In this document: positions 1 through 8,746 of the stretch, in pieces | Layout of the letters: each line of letters opens with the position of its first letter | Position numbering within the stretch: the first letter of the stretch is position 1 | DNA from: UBA1351 sp964627665 | Lineage (GTDB): Bacteria > Bacillota > Clostridia > Lachnospirales > Vallitaleaceae | Assembly: GCA_964627665.1 (NCBI GenBank) | Contig: CAZVKG010000001.1 | Location: 43,548-107,547, forward strand | Direction: 5' to 3' | Length of the DNA stretch: 64,000 nucleotides | The notes under the pieces: generated by a model | Databases searched by the model: none | What the model saw: the letters and a program-made list of their open reading frames with translations, nothing else | What the model was told of the DNA's origin: nothing | Translations under genes and position numbers: made by a program

Positions 1-219
1 GCCCATATAATTGGCTTCACCATTGATAACATTACCATTTTTTGCCAAAATTCCCATTAAGGCTTTGGTTGTAACCGACTTTCCTGAACCACTTTCTCCA
101 ACAATAGCAAGCGTTTCACCTTGGTACAAGTCAAAACTTACGCCACGAATAGCATGAACACTACCGTTATGGGTATCAAATGCGATTTCTAAATCTTTCA
201 CTTCTAATAGTTTTTCCAT
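1..219 (-). CDS. oppD: Oligopeptide ABC transporter ATPase OppD (N-terminal part)
   Basis: The gene is cut by the window start, so only about the first 73 residues are visible. It begins MEKLLEVKDLEI, and a Walker A motif GESGSGKS follows at about residues 40-47. This is the arrangement of OppD/DppD ATPases, which drive peptide import from the cytoplasmic face. The ATG at 217-219 is preceded by a strong AGGAGGGAGA ribosome site. It lies 12 bases downstream of oppC and is the fourth gene of the oppABCD-type operon. The substrate (oligopeptide or dipeptide) cannot be fixed from sequence; a nickel or glutathione transporter of the same superfamily is a less likely alternative. Confidence 0.93.
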   Translation of the reverse strand, partial: MEKLLEVKDLEIAFDTHNGSVHAIRGVSFDLYQGETLAIVGESGSGKSVTTKALMGILAKNGNVINGEANYMG

Positions 220-231
220 CTTATCTCCCTC

Positions 232-1245
232 CTATTGTTGCTTCATCTTTGGATCAAGTGCATCTCTTAATCCATCGGCGACCAAGTTAAATGAAAGCAT
301 CAATAATGCTAAAACAACAACAGGTGCTACAATAATATGCGGATAAACAAGAATAGATTTATATCCGTCATTAATTAAGACACCCAAACTTGCTAATGGT
401 GGTTGTAACCCCAGCCCGATAAATGCAAGAAATGATTCATAAAAAATTGCATTGGGTATTGAAAACATACTCATAATAATAACCTGTCCGAAAATATTCG
501 GAAGTAATTCCTGAAGAATCAAGGTATTGGTCTTCGCTCCCATTGTTTTCGATACCAAAACAAAATCTAATTCTTTCATTTTCAACACTTGAGAACGAAC
601 TACACGGCTCATTCCAATCCATCCGGTAATAACTAGAGCTAGAGATATAGATAGAATTCCGGGATTAAGTATAATTACAAATAAGGTAACGATGACCAAA
701 TTTGGTATCCCACTAAGTATCTCAATAAACCGTTGCATAATGGTATCCGTCGTTCCGCCAATATATCCGGAAACAAGGCCATAACCCATTCCAATAAACA
801 TATCAATAACAACAGCTAGTAGTGCAATATACAAGGAAACTCGTGTTCCGACCCAAGTTCTTGTCCAAAGATCACGTCCTAGATTATCGGTTCCAAACCA
901 ATAATAGACATCATCTAACCCTCGTTTTTCATAGACATTAACACCATCGATTTCACCATCGAATATTCCGATTTTTTCAATTCCGGGTATACGTCCAGGT
1001 AAGTTGATGTGCTCGTCAACTTTACTTTTATACGTTTGCGCATTCATGTATGGTCCAAATATCGCCATAAATAAAATAAAGGCGATAAAAATAATTCCTA
1101 TGACAGCACCTTTATTGGCTTGGAAACGAAGACGAACTTCTTTCCAAAAACTAATACTCTTATATACGACATCTGTTTTAAATTCATCTGTCTGAAATAC
1201 ACGTTCAAAACTGGACTCATTCAATTGAGGCTTAAGATTATCCAT
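232..1245 (-). CDS. oppC: Oligopeptide ABC transporter permease OppC
   Basis: The 337-residue integral membrane permease has an N-terminal cytoplasmic tail, a first membrane span near residues 45-65, then the family motif FGTDNLGRDLWTRTWVGTR near 117-135 and five more spans. The EAA loop that contacts the ATPase is around 'SKTMGAKTNTLILQELLPN'. Length and layout match OppC/DppC. Its ATG overlaps the oppB stop codon (TAATG), indicating translational coupling, and oppD follows. It is the heterodimeric partner of OppB in the peptide translocation pore. Confidence 0.95.
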   Translation of the reverse strand: MDNLKPQLNESSFERVFQTDEFKTDVVYKSISFWKEVRLRFQANKGAVIGIIFIAFILFMAIFGPYMNAQTYKSKVDEHINLPGRIPGIEKIGIFDGEIDGVNVYEKRGLDDVYYWFGTDNLGRDLWTRTWVGTRVSLYIALLAVVIDMFIGMGYGLVSGYIGGTTDTIMQRFIEILSGIPNLVIVTLFVIILNPGILSISLALVITGWIGMSRVVRSQVLKMKELDFVLVSKTMGAKTNTLILQELLPNIFGQVIIMSMFSIPNAIFYESFLAFIGLGLQPPLASLGVLINDGYKSILVYPHIIVAPVVVLALLMLSFNLVADGLRDALDPKMKQQ

Positions 1246-2201
1246 TATTTGCCTCCTTTCGCTACACGTATTCGTGGGTCAATAATTCCGTATAAGATAT
1301 CAATAAATAGTTGCATTGCTATATAGAATAAACTATAGAAAAAGGCGACCGCAATAATGACATTCAGGTCATTTACACTAATTGCTGTTACTAGCAAATC
1401 TCCAATTCCGGGAATTCCAAAGACACGTTCAATAACCAGTGATCCTGTCATAAGACTTACTGTTAATGGACCAAGAATTGTCACAACCGGTATGAGTGCA
1501 TTACGAATTGAATGTCGAAAGATAACTTTTGAAGCGGATAATCCTTTCGCTTCTGCCAATAAAATATAATCTGACCCTAAGACTTCAACCAATTCTGTTC
1601 GCATGAACCTGGCAACAGTTGCAATAACAAACATTGCAAGTGCAACAGTTGGTAAAATACTCGATCGTACAGGATCATAGATATCATAAGTTAATGGAAA
1701 TATGGCCATCCCTGTTGCCTTGGTCAGTTTATATCCTAAAAAGTACACTAGACCTAGTGCAAATACATACGACGGAATGGATATTCCAATGACTGCAAAA
1801 ATCGTTGTTGCGGTATCCCATATTGAATTTCTTTTCAGAGCTGCTATAGATGCTAGCACGACGCCTATAATCGATCCAAAAGCCAAAGCTTGTAGTCCTA
1901 AGCGTATAGAAATAGGAAATCTTGCTTGAATCATCGTACTCACTTCTGCATTCTTTTCAATAGTATATGAAACACCAAAATCACCTTTGGTAATAATATT
2001 TTTAAGAAACAATGCATATTGTGTTGACTTAGGCTCATTAAGTCCATATTTCTCATTCAATAGTTCTATTTGTATATCCGACAGTTTTTCATCATTAAAC
2101 GGAGAACCCGGTAAAAACTGCAAAAGCAGGAATAATATTGTCATAATAACAAATAATGTTACTGCTGATATAAGTAGTCTTCTCCCAATATATTTAATCA
2201 T
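1245..2201 (-). CDS. oppB: Oligopeptide ABC transporter permease OppB
   Basis: The 318-residue permease begins MIKYIGRRLLISAVTLF, the standard start of OppB/DppB proteins. A periplasmic-side segment with GSPF and LNEKYGLNEP follows, then five further membrane spans. The EAA loop is seen as 'LLAEAKGLSASKVIFRHSIRNALIP'. It forms the translocation channel with OppC. A strong stem-loop at 2219-2266 separates it from oppA, so it is probably made in smaller amounts than the binding protein. Nothing in the protein is unusual. Confidence 0.95.
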   Translation of the reverse strand: MIKYIGRRLLISAVTLFVIMTILFLLLQFLPGSPFNDEKLSDIQIELLNEKYGLNEPKSTQYALFLKNIITKGDFGVSYTIEKNAEVSTMIQARFPISIRLGLQALAFGSIIGVVLASIAALKRNSIWDTATTIFAVIGISIPSYVFALGLVYFLGYKLTKATGMAIFPLTYDIYDPVRSSILPTVALAMFVIATVARFMRTELVEVLGSDYILLAEAKGLSASKVIFRHSIRNALIPVVTILGPLTVSLMTGSLVIERVFGIPGIGDLLVTAISVNDLNVIIAVAFFYSLFYIAMQLFIDILYGIIDPRIRVAKGGK

Positions 2202-2218
2202 TTTTTACCACCATTTCT

Positions 2219-2266
2219 CATTCAAAACTGACCGTAGAAAATTTTTCCACGGTCATGTTTCGAATG
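2219..2266 (-). promoter_or_regulatory. Intercistronic stem-loop between oppA and oppB
   Basis: This is a 48-bp nearly perfect inverted repeat. The inner arms are 2230-2241 and 2243-2254 (GACCGT... with one G-U pair), and the outer arms are CATTC... and ...GAATG with one wobble. No T-run follows on the minus strand, so it is not a standard terminator. Hairpins at this place commonly act as an RNA stabiliser or processing site that keeps the binding-protein mRNA more abundant than the permease mRNA. That role here is inferred. Confidence 0.75.
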
Positions 2267-2290
2267 ACATTTATTGATTTTTTTTATGAA

Positions 2291-3946
2291 TTACTCAGCA
2301 ATTTGTACGTTTTTGTAAATAAATGGTACCCCAATCGCATGTGGCTCAATACCTGACACTTTTGTATTTATCAAGTATGAATACCCTGCTTGATAAAGGG
2401 GTGCAATTGCAGCCTCTTGTGCTAAGAGAAGATCTTCTGCTTCTTTCATTGCTTCCCATCGTGCTTCAGGCTCGCCTGCTAATGTCGTTGAACTTGAGCT
2501 TGTTAATGCATCATAGGTTTCGTTCTCAAAGTTAGGATAGTTATTTGCTCCACCTGTTAAGAATAATTCCAAGTAGGTTAAAGGATCCGCGTAGTCGGGG
2601 CCCCAACGAGTAAGTCCCACTTGATATTCTCCTGTACGCATTAAATCAAGACGATTTTTCTTCGGTTGTGCTTTTAAGCTTACTGTAAGACCTTCTAAGT
2701 TTGTCTCAAGTTCAGCTTGAATGAATTCAGCCATTTTCTTCACTGTATCTGCATCATCAAATACGATTTCAATGGATGCTTGAGAAATTCCTAATTCACT
2801 TTTTGCACTTTCCCATGCTTCTTTGGCCATTTCTAAATCATAAACACTATAATCATTTTTTGATGTCTCACGGAAATCTTTTCCATCCGGGCCTGTAGCT
2901 AAGCTTGTTGGTACAATAAAGTTAGCCACTGTTGAACCATCATTTAAAATGTTATTAACAATATTTTCTTTGTTAACTGCATGTTGTAGTGCTTTACGGG
3001 CATTTACATTTGAGAAGATTTCATCATTATTATTTGGTGCAATATACCAAACATAGGATGCATCGATCTGTTGGTAAGCTTCATTTTCTTTGTAATTATC
3101 AACAAGCTCAGAACTCAACTTAACAACATCAATCTCGTCACTGTCAAATTTTAGTGCAGCTGTTTGACTATCTTTAATGACACGATACTCAAGACCATCT
3201 GCCTTTACAGCATCTGCATTATAATAATCTGTGTTTTTTACAAGTTTGAAGCCATAGCCTTTATTCCACTCAATCATTTTGTATGGTCCACAAGCAAGTA
3301 AATCTTCAGGTGTTTGACCAAAATCTGCGCCTTTTTCCGTTACAAATTTCTCGTTAAGTGGGAAGAAAGTAGGGAATGCAGTCAGTGATAAGAAATAAGG
3401 TACAGGTCTTTCAAGCTCGATGACCAATGTATCATCATCTTCTGCTGTTACGCCTAACTCACTCTTGTCTGCTTCACCTGCTAATATAGTTGATGCATTT
3501 TTGATTCCGGCTACTTCAGCGATAAAACTGTAATCACTTGCTACTTCAGGATCAACTAAACGTTTCCAACTAAATACGAAGTCGTTTGCTGTTACTGTAT
3601 CACCATTATTCCACTGAACGCCTTTGCGTATTTTGAATGTATATGTCATACCATCGTTGCTCATCTCATGTGATTCAGCAATTGCAGGATACAAGCTACC
3701 ATCAGCAGCTGTCATATATAATCCTTCAATTGTTGCAGTGATTACGTCAAAAGACAAACCATCTGTTGCCACATGTTGATCCATTGCAGGAAGAGCCACA
3801 TCTGTCGCAATTCTTAAAAATCGCCCTTCTGTAGCAGCTTCGTTGCCGCCTTCTGTACCTTGTGCTGCATTATTCTCAGAATTATTACATCCAACAATAC
3901 CAAGAACCATTACCATCATTAGAATGATTGCTATTACTCTTTTCAT
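2291..3946 (-). CDS. oppA: Oligopeptide-binding lipoprotein OppA
   Basis: The 551-residue family 5 extracellular solute-binding protein has a signal peptide ending in a lipobox (LGIVGC, lipidated Cys20), followed by a Gln/Glu/Gly-rich linker. The SBP_bac_5 fold follows, with 'YTFKIRKGVQWNNGDTVTANDFVFSWKRL' split around residues 105-135, which is the signature region of OppA/DppA. It captures peptides outside the membrane and delivers them to OppBC. The ATG is preceded by a GGAGGG ribosome site, and it is the first gene of the operon. No convincing sigma-A promoter was found in the 214 bp upstream (3947-4160), which otherwise hold no gene. Confidence 0.95.
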   Translation of the reverse strand: MKRVIAIILMMVMVLGIVGCNNSENNAAQGTEGGNEAATEGRFLRIATDVALPAMDQHVATDGLSFDVITATIEGLYMTAADGSLYPAIAESHEMSNDGMTYTFKIRKGVQWNNGDTVTANDFVFSWKRLVDPEVASDYSFIAEVAGIKNASTILAGEADKSELGVTAEDDDTLVIELERPVPYFLSLTAFPTFFPLNEKFVTEKGADFGQTPEDLLACGPYKMIEWNKGYGFKLVKNTDYYNADAVKADGLEYRVIKDSQTAALKFDSDEIDVVKLSSELVDNYKENEAYQQIDASYVWYIAPNNNDEIFSNVNARKALQHAVNKENIVNNILNDGSTVANFIVPTSLATGPDGKDFRETSKNDYSVYDLEMAKEAWESAKSELGISQASIEIVFDDADTVKKMAEFIQAELETNLEGLTVSLKAQPKKNRLDLMRTGEYQVGLTRWGPDYADPLTYLELFLTGGANNYPNFENETYDALTSSSSTTLAGEPEARWEAMKEAEDLLLAQEAAIAPLYQAGYSYLINTKVSGIEPHAIGVPFIYKNVQIAE

Positions 3947-4160
3947 CTTTTCCCTCCGTTTTTTGTTATTCCTCAGACGACGTACTAATGTATGCTCTGT
4001 ACGGATATCCTGTGTATAAAAATAGACTATAACAAATAACTGCTATAGCCCCATTGCTATTACACTGAATAATTCATCTGGTGTGATAGAATATTACCAC
4101 AATGAAGTGACAAAGTAAATATGATTGACTGAGAGAAATAAGAGAAAAACACTCTCCATA

Positions 4161-5498
4161 TTATTTGTTATTTAAATTTGTATATTTTTCTATAACCTTA
4201 ACTAAAGGTTTTTGAATCTCGCATTTTTTGAACCCAAAATCTTCTGCTAATAATACAAATTCTTCTTGTTTAATTTTTTCTAATTCAGGTCGGATAATAT
4301 GATTCTTTTGTACTAAATAAATAGCTGCTCTTAACCTAAACTGGAGCAAATATTTTTCTTCTTCTGTAATTTTTGGAAATCCATGAGTTTCTAGAGCTTC
4401 TAACATAGACAAGGCTTGTTCTTTTTCTATATCTTGTGACCATTTATTCGCAATTCGCTCAATGAATTCTATCCATTTCCCTTTTCTTGATGGAGAGACA
4501 ATACTCATGAAATGAGCGTCTTTATAAGTCCATATTAACCAATCAATTTGATTTTCTTCAAAAAGATCAATTGTGTCTTCTGTCAATTCTAAAATTGTTT
4601 TTAATTCACCACAGTCTTTTCCATACCCAAATTCTCCACAAAAAAATGGACATTTAATTTTTTCTTTTGCTTCAAGCAAACGCAAAAGCCCATCACGAAT
4701 TTTATCTTTTCGTTGACTCCTTGTATTTGTTTCTTTTAAAATATTCGTATACCATACCGTCGGATAGTAGTGAAAACTCACTGCCACTTGATCCCAATCT
4801 TCTATCTCAAGTCCACTAAAATCCATTGAAAAATGATCGCCTTCAAGAACGATAATATGATTTTTATCCACCTCACGAATTGCTTGTATCGTTTTTTTAT
4901 AAAACTTATTTAATGCATTCCATTGTGCCATTGCCGGTTCATTTAATAAATCATATCCAAATAAGAATGGCTCCTCAGAATATCGATTCGCAATTTTTTT
5001 CCAAAGCATTGTCATTTTATTGCGAAAAACTTCGTATTCCCAAAATAATGGAATTCCATAACCATTATCTGAATGCCAATCCGGATTTTGTCCTCCTCTT
5101 GTTGTGTGTAGGTCTAACATTATAAATATTTCATATTTTGTTGCTAACTCCATCAAACGATCAATGTACTTAAATGCCTCATATTTAAACCTATTTTCGT
5201 CATTATCATCTAAAAATAACCGATAGTTAAATGGAATTCGCAAAAAATTTACTCCCATCTTTTTTAAAAACTGAAAATCATCATCTTGTACGAATTCTTC
5301 GTAAAATTTATCAAAAAATCGTCTTTGAATCGTATCCCCGTATACTTCTTGAATACTTCGTTTTATCATATGTTCTGCTGATGGGATTCCTATCATAAAA
5401 TGTTCTAAGTTTAACCATGATCCAATCCCAAAGCCTCTTAAGCGAATCGGCTCATCTTTGTAAATAAAACTTCCTGCTTTTGTTTCAATAAAATCCAT
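4161..5498 (-). CDS. Cytoplasmic glycoside hydrolase family 5 protein
   Basis: The 445-residue GH5 (cellulase/exoglucanase-like) enzyme hydrolyses beta-linked glucan or related oligosaccharides. Visible motifs are the N-terminal RGFGIGSWLN, 'VNFLRIPFN', the acid/base Glu187 in LLNEP, His243 in SFHYY and the nucleophile Glu289 in FFCGEFGYG. A helical C-terminal extension of about 90 residues follows the barrel. I chose the ATG at 5498 because GGGAGAG lies just upstream; a longer frame to 5600 would run into the preceding permease gene. There is no signal peptide, so it should act inside the cell on imported oligosaccharides. It is the last gene of the sugar ABC operon. The exact linkage specificity is not readable from sequence. 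Confidence 0.88.
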   Translation of the reverse strand: MDFIETKAGSFIYKDEPIRLRGFGIGSWLNLEHFMIGIPSAEHMIKRSIQEVYGDTIQRRFFDKFYEEFVQDDDFQFLKKMGVNFLRIPFNYRLFLDDNDENRFKYEAFKYIDRLMELATKYEIFIMLDLHTTRGGQNPDWHSDNGYGIPLFWEYEVFRNKMTMLWKKIANRYSEEPFLFGYDLLNEPAMAQWNALNKFYKKTIQAIREVDKNHIIVLEGDHFSMDFSGLEIEDWDQVAVSFHYYPTVWYTNILKETNTRSQRKDKIRDGLLRLLEAKEKIKCPFFCGEFGYGKDCGELKTILELTEDTIDLFEENQIDWLIWTYKDAHFMSIVSPSRKGKWIEFIERIANKWSQDIEKEQALSMLEALETHGFPKITEEEKYLLQFRLRAAIYLVQKNHIIRPELEKIKQEEFVLLAEDFGFKKCEIQKPLVKVIEKYTNLNNK

Positions 5499-5512
5499 TT
5501 TTTTCTCTCCCT

Positions 5513-6346
5513 TTATCCTTTTATACCTGAAAAAGCTAGTCCTTGAACAATATATTTTTGTGCCACAATATAAATCAAAACAATGGGAATCATCGAGCAA
5601 ACCGTTCCAGCCATGATTAAGTTGTATTCTGTATTATATATGGATCTAAAAGCTGCTAATCCTATTTGAATTGTTTTCAAATGATCTGAATCCAAATAAA
5701 TCATTGGAGCTAAATAGTCATTCCACATAAAATTGAATGTAAAAACCGTGAGTGTTGCGAGACCGGGTTTACATAATGGTAAAATGATTCGTGCAAAAAT
5801 TTGAAATTCTCCACATCCGTCTATTCTCGCAGATTCAGATAATTCTTTAGAGATTCCTAACATAAACTGTCTCATCAGAAAGACTCCAAACGCATTAAAT
5901 AATTGGATAAATATCAAAGATAAATGTGTGTTATATAATCCCATATTTTTTATGATAATAAATTGCGGTATCATGATGGCGTGCCAAGGTATCATTAACG
6001 TTGATAAATAACTTAAAAACAGTTTATCTCTTCCTGGATATTCCATTTTCGAAAAAGAGTATGCCGCAAGAGAACACGTTAACAGTTGACCGAGTGTCAC
6101 AATAACTGATAGTTTAATTGTGTTGATATAATATGTTAAAAACGGTACCTTTGTCCATACTTCAACATAATTTTGAACCCTCATATCTTTTGGAATCCAA
6201 TGAATAGGAAACTCAAAAATATCTTTATTGAACTTAAACGAAGCTGATAACGTCCATACAAAGGGTAACATCATTGTTAGTCCAGCGACTAACAAAAAAC
6301 AAAACAAAATAATTTTCCCGATTTTTTTTTTAGTATTACTATTCAT
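5513..6346 (-). CDS. Sugar ABC transporter permease, MalG/CUT1 type
   Basis: The 277-residue integral membrane protein starts with a single span after a basic leader (MNSNTKKKIGK) and then has five more spans. The CUT1 family EAA loop is 'ESARIDGCGEFQIFARIILPLCKPG' (about residues 175-200). It pairs with the MalF-type permease encoded 12 bp upstream. No ATPase gene is present in this locus; such CUT1 importers commonly borrow a shared MsmK/MsmX-type ATPase encoded elsewhere, which is inferred here. GH5 follows directly. Confidence 0.92.
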   Translation of the reverse strand: MNSNTKKKIGKIILFCFLLVAGLTMMLPFVWTLSASFKFNKDIFEFPIHWIPKDMRVQNYVEVWTKVPFLTYYINTIKLSVIVTLGQLLTCSLAAYSFSKMEYPGRDKLFLSYLSTLMIPWHAIMIPQFIIIKNMGLYNTHLSLIFIQLFNAFGVFLMRQFMLGISKELSESARIDGCGEFQIFARIILPLCKPGLATLTVFTFNFMWNDYLAPMIYLDSDHLKTIQIGLAAFRSIYNTEYNLIMAGTVCSMIPIVLIYIVAQKYIVQGLAFSGIKG

Positions 6347-6358
6347 TATATACCTCCA

Positions 6359-7243
6359 TTATTGCATGTAATTAACCCATTTTTTTTGTCCTCTAAATTG
6401 TATTAATGTTACAACTAAAATAATTAAAAACAAAAAATATGCCATCGCTGAAGCATAACCATATCTCATATAGTTAAATCCTTCTTGATAAATTCGATAT
6501 ACAAGAACATTTGTTGCTCTTCCAGGCCCACCTTTCGTCATGACATTAATCAAATCAAACACTTGAAAAGAACTAATAATTGTCAAAATAGTGACCATAA
6601 ATGTAATCGGAGACAACATCGGCAATGTAATCTTAAAAAACTTAACAAAATTATTAGCACCATCAATATCTGCCGCTTCATATAATTGTTTTGGAATTGA
6701 TTGAAGACCAGCAAGAACCATCACCATATAGTATCCTACTTGTTTCCATATAGCCACAATCATCACGGATAATAACGCAGTGTCTGTCGATGCAAGCCAA
6801 AGCGGTGGAGTTTCTATACCTATAAATTGTAAGAAACCATTGATTGGACCTCTTGACGGATTAAATAAAACTGCCCAAACAATCCCTACTGCCACCATTG
6901 AACTAATTGACGGAAAAAAGAAAAATGTTTTAAATATTTGATATCCCTTTATTTTTGAATTTAAAGCCACTGCTAATAGTATTGCTAATATAACCGTCCC
7001 GGGAACAGTTACTAATGTATAATAAAAATTATTTTTTAGAGAAACAATAAAATATTCATCTCTAAAAAGGTTCATATAATTATCTAAACCTACAAAGTTT
7101 AATTGTTTAAATCCATCATAATCTGTTAAAGAAATTCCCGCTCCCATAAATATGGGTATTAGCATAAAAAAGAAAAATCCCATAAAATTAGGAAGTAAAA
7201 ACAGATATCCTTTACTATATTTTTTTATTTTTTTCCACTTCAT
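6359..7243 (-). CDS. Sugar ABC transporter permease, MalF/CUT1 type
   Basis: The 294-residue permease has six predicted spans and the EAA loop 'EAADIDGANNFVKFFKITLPMLSP' near residues 190-213. The segment 'MTKGGPGRATNVLVYRIYQ' is typical of MalF/UgpA/LacF-type subunits. It forms a heterodimer with the MalG-type protein encoded downstream. A perfect inverted repeat just upstream (7263-7298) separates it from the binding-protein gene. Confidence 0.93.
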   Translation of the reverse strand: MKWKKIKKYSKGYLFLLPNFMGFFFFMLIPIFMGAGISLTDYDGFKQLNFVGLDNYMNLFRDEYFIVSLKNNFYYTLVTVPGTVILAILLAVALNSKIKGYQIFKTFFFFPSISSMVAVGIVWAVLFNPSRGPINGFLQFIGIETPPLWLASTDTALLSVMIVAIWKQVGYYMVMVLAGLQSIPKQLYEAADIDGANNFVKFFKITLPMLSPITFMVTILTIISSFQVFDLINVMTKGGPGRATNVLVYRIYQEGFNYMRYGYASAMAYFLFLIILVVTLIQFRGQKKWVNYMQ

Positions 7244-7262
7244 ATAATTCTCCTTTATATGC

Positions 7263-7298
7263 GTACAGGAAAGTCTTCAACTTATGACTTTCCTGTAC
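7263..7298 (-). promoter_or_regulatory. Intercistronic stem-loop between sugar-binding protein and permease
   Basis: Perfect 13-bp inverted repeat arms (GTACAGGAAAGTC at 7263-7275 and its complement at 7286-7298) enclose a 10-nt loop. No U-tract follows on the minus strand, so complete termination is unlikely. Its position, directly after the binding-protein gene, suggests it tunes the ratio of binding protein to permease (inferred). Confidence 0.75.
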
Positions 7299-7305
7299 AC
7301 TTATT

Positions 7306-8619
7306 TTAGTATTTATCTAATATACTCTTGCGTTGCGCTTCAAATGCCTCTATTGTTTCTTCAATCGTTTTTTCACCAATTAAATATAACTCTGCATGCT
7401 CATTAAATGCTGTTAAAACTTCATCATAGCCTCGTGTGTTTGGTTGTTCCAATATCTTGTTTGCTTCAAAGAAATAGGATGCACTATCTTTCCCAACATA
7501 TTCAGTATAAGCTTCTTTTGTTGCTTCACCTGAATATGCATGTATCATTCCGTGATTTGAATAAACTACTGCGCCTTCTTCACCACAAAGGTATGCCAAG
7601 AAATCATAAGCTTCTTCAGGATATTCCGTTGTCGACGTGATTCCTGCAAACTGGAACTGTCCCCAAGTAGTGCCTGCTTCAACTCCTTCAGATACAGGCA
7701 TTGGTGCAATTTGCCAATTAAAATCAATTTCTCCGTTTTCTTCGTCTTCTTTTAGCATCTGCACGCACCATTCACCATTGGGTAACATTGCAGCTCGTTC
7801 ACTTTCAAACTCACCAATATAATCAGGATTTGTTGCCACAATTTCTGCATAGCTCATATGTGATTGATCTACATTATAGAATCGATTTAATAGCTGAAGG
7901 GATTCTGCTAACATCGAAGTTTCTTCATCATCAACATATTTACCCGCTTGGATAGAGGCAAATGGAAAAATCCAAGGCACCCAATATCCGCCATATTGAC
8001 CTGTTTTATCCATTAGTTCAACAGCAAGATCACCATATTCGTCCCACGTTAATTGTTCCGGATAAGGTATTCCTACTTCATCAAACATATCTGCATTATA
8101 AAACAGCGCCCAACAAGTACTTCTCGTAGGAAGTGCATAACGTTGTCCATTAGTATGGCTTTCATTCCACATTTCACCATAAAGTTTTGTATCAATATCG
8201 CTGCTTTCAATCATCTCTGTAATATCTAATAACGCTCCTGAATTTGCATATGTTGTTACTTGAGCCATCCCTCGAATATCTACAATATCTACATCTGAGT
8301 CCGCTGCTAATAAAACTTTTAACTTGTCATCATATTCATCATTCGGTATTGCCGTTAATTGAACTTCTACACGATCTTGTGATTCATTGTATTGTTGCAC
8401 CACATCACTAATATATGCTTCTTCATCTTGCCAAATATAAAATGTTAATTGCACTTTCTCTTCACTTGATTCGTTCGAATCCATGTTGTTACTATTTTGC
8501 TCAACACCACCAGTTGAACTATTCGCTGACTCATCTACTCCAGATTGCCCGCATCCATTTAACGTAGTTATTATTAGTGACAAACATACTATAATACTAA
8601 TTACTTTTTTCTTGATCAT
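7306..8619 (-). CDS. Sugar-binding lipoprotein of CUT1 ABC importer
   Basis: The 437-residue family 1 solute-binding protein has a signal peptide with lipobox LNGC (Cys23), then a Ser/Asn-rich linker and the fold beginning 'VQLTFYIWQDEEAYISDVVQQYN'. Aromatic residues typical of oligosaccharide recognition are frequent, for example in GGYWVPWIFPF and GTTWGQFQFAG. It should present oligosaccharides to the two permeases encoded downstream. It is a clear paralogue of the protein at 8747-10060, sharing among others the segments 'LPTRSTCW' and 'TTWGQ.QFAG'. Confidence 0.93.
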   Translation of the reverse strand: MIKKKVISIIVCLSLIITTLNGCGQSGVDESANSSTGGVEQNSNNMDSNESSEEKVQLTFYIWQDEEAYISDVVQQYNESQDRVEVQLTAIPNDEYDDKLKVLLAADSDVDIVDIRGMAQVTTYANSGALLDITEMIESSDIDTKLYGEMWNESHTNGQRYALPTRSTCWALFYNADMFDEVGIPYPEQLTWDEYGDLAVELMDKTGQYGGYWVPWIFPFASIQAGKYVDDEETSMLAESLQLLNRFYNVDQSHMSYAEIVATNPDYIGEFESERAAMLPNGEWCVQMLKEDEENGEIDFNWQIAPMPVSEGVEAGTTWGQFQFAGITSTTEYPEEAYDFLAYLCGEEGAVVYSNHGMIHAYSGEATKEAYTEYVGKDSASYFFEANKILEQPNTRGYDEVLTAFNEHAELYLIGEKTIEETIEAFEAQRKSILDKY

Positions 8620-8694
8620 TGTTGACCTCCCTTTTAGATATGTTAATCATTGACAATTAAATTGTAATTGTTTAATCCCTACCTGAATAGGCCG

Positions 8695-8732
8695 AAAAAA
8701 AACACCAAATCTCATTTTTTGAGATATGGTGT
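8695..8732 (-). terminator. Rho-independent terminator after second binding protein
   Basis: The stem is ACACCATATCTCA with TGAGATTTGGTGT (one internal mismatch), followed on the minus strand by eight T residues. It lies between the two paralogous binding-protein genes. The membrane-anchored paralogue (8747-10060) is therefore probably transcribed separately, or partly so, from the importer operon. Confidence 0.88.
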
Positions 8733-8746
8733 ATGATAAATCAACC

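Noticed and set aside
4070..4160. Terminator after the GH5 gene
   Set aside because: Only a weak GAGAG...CTCTC pairing with interrupted T residues is visible, not convincing enough to annotate.
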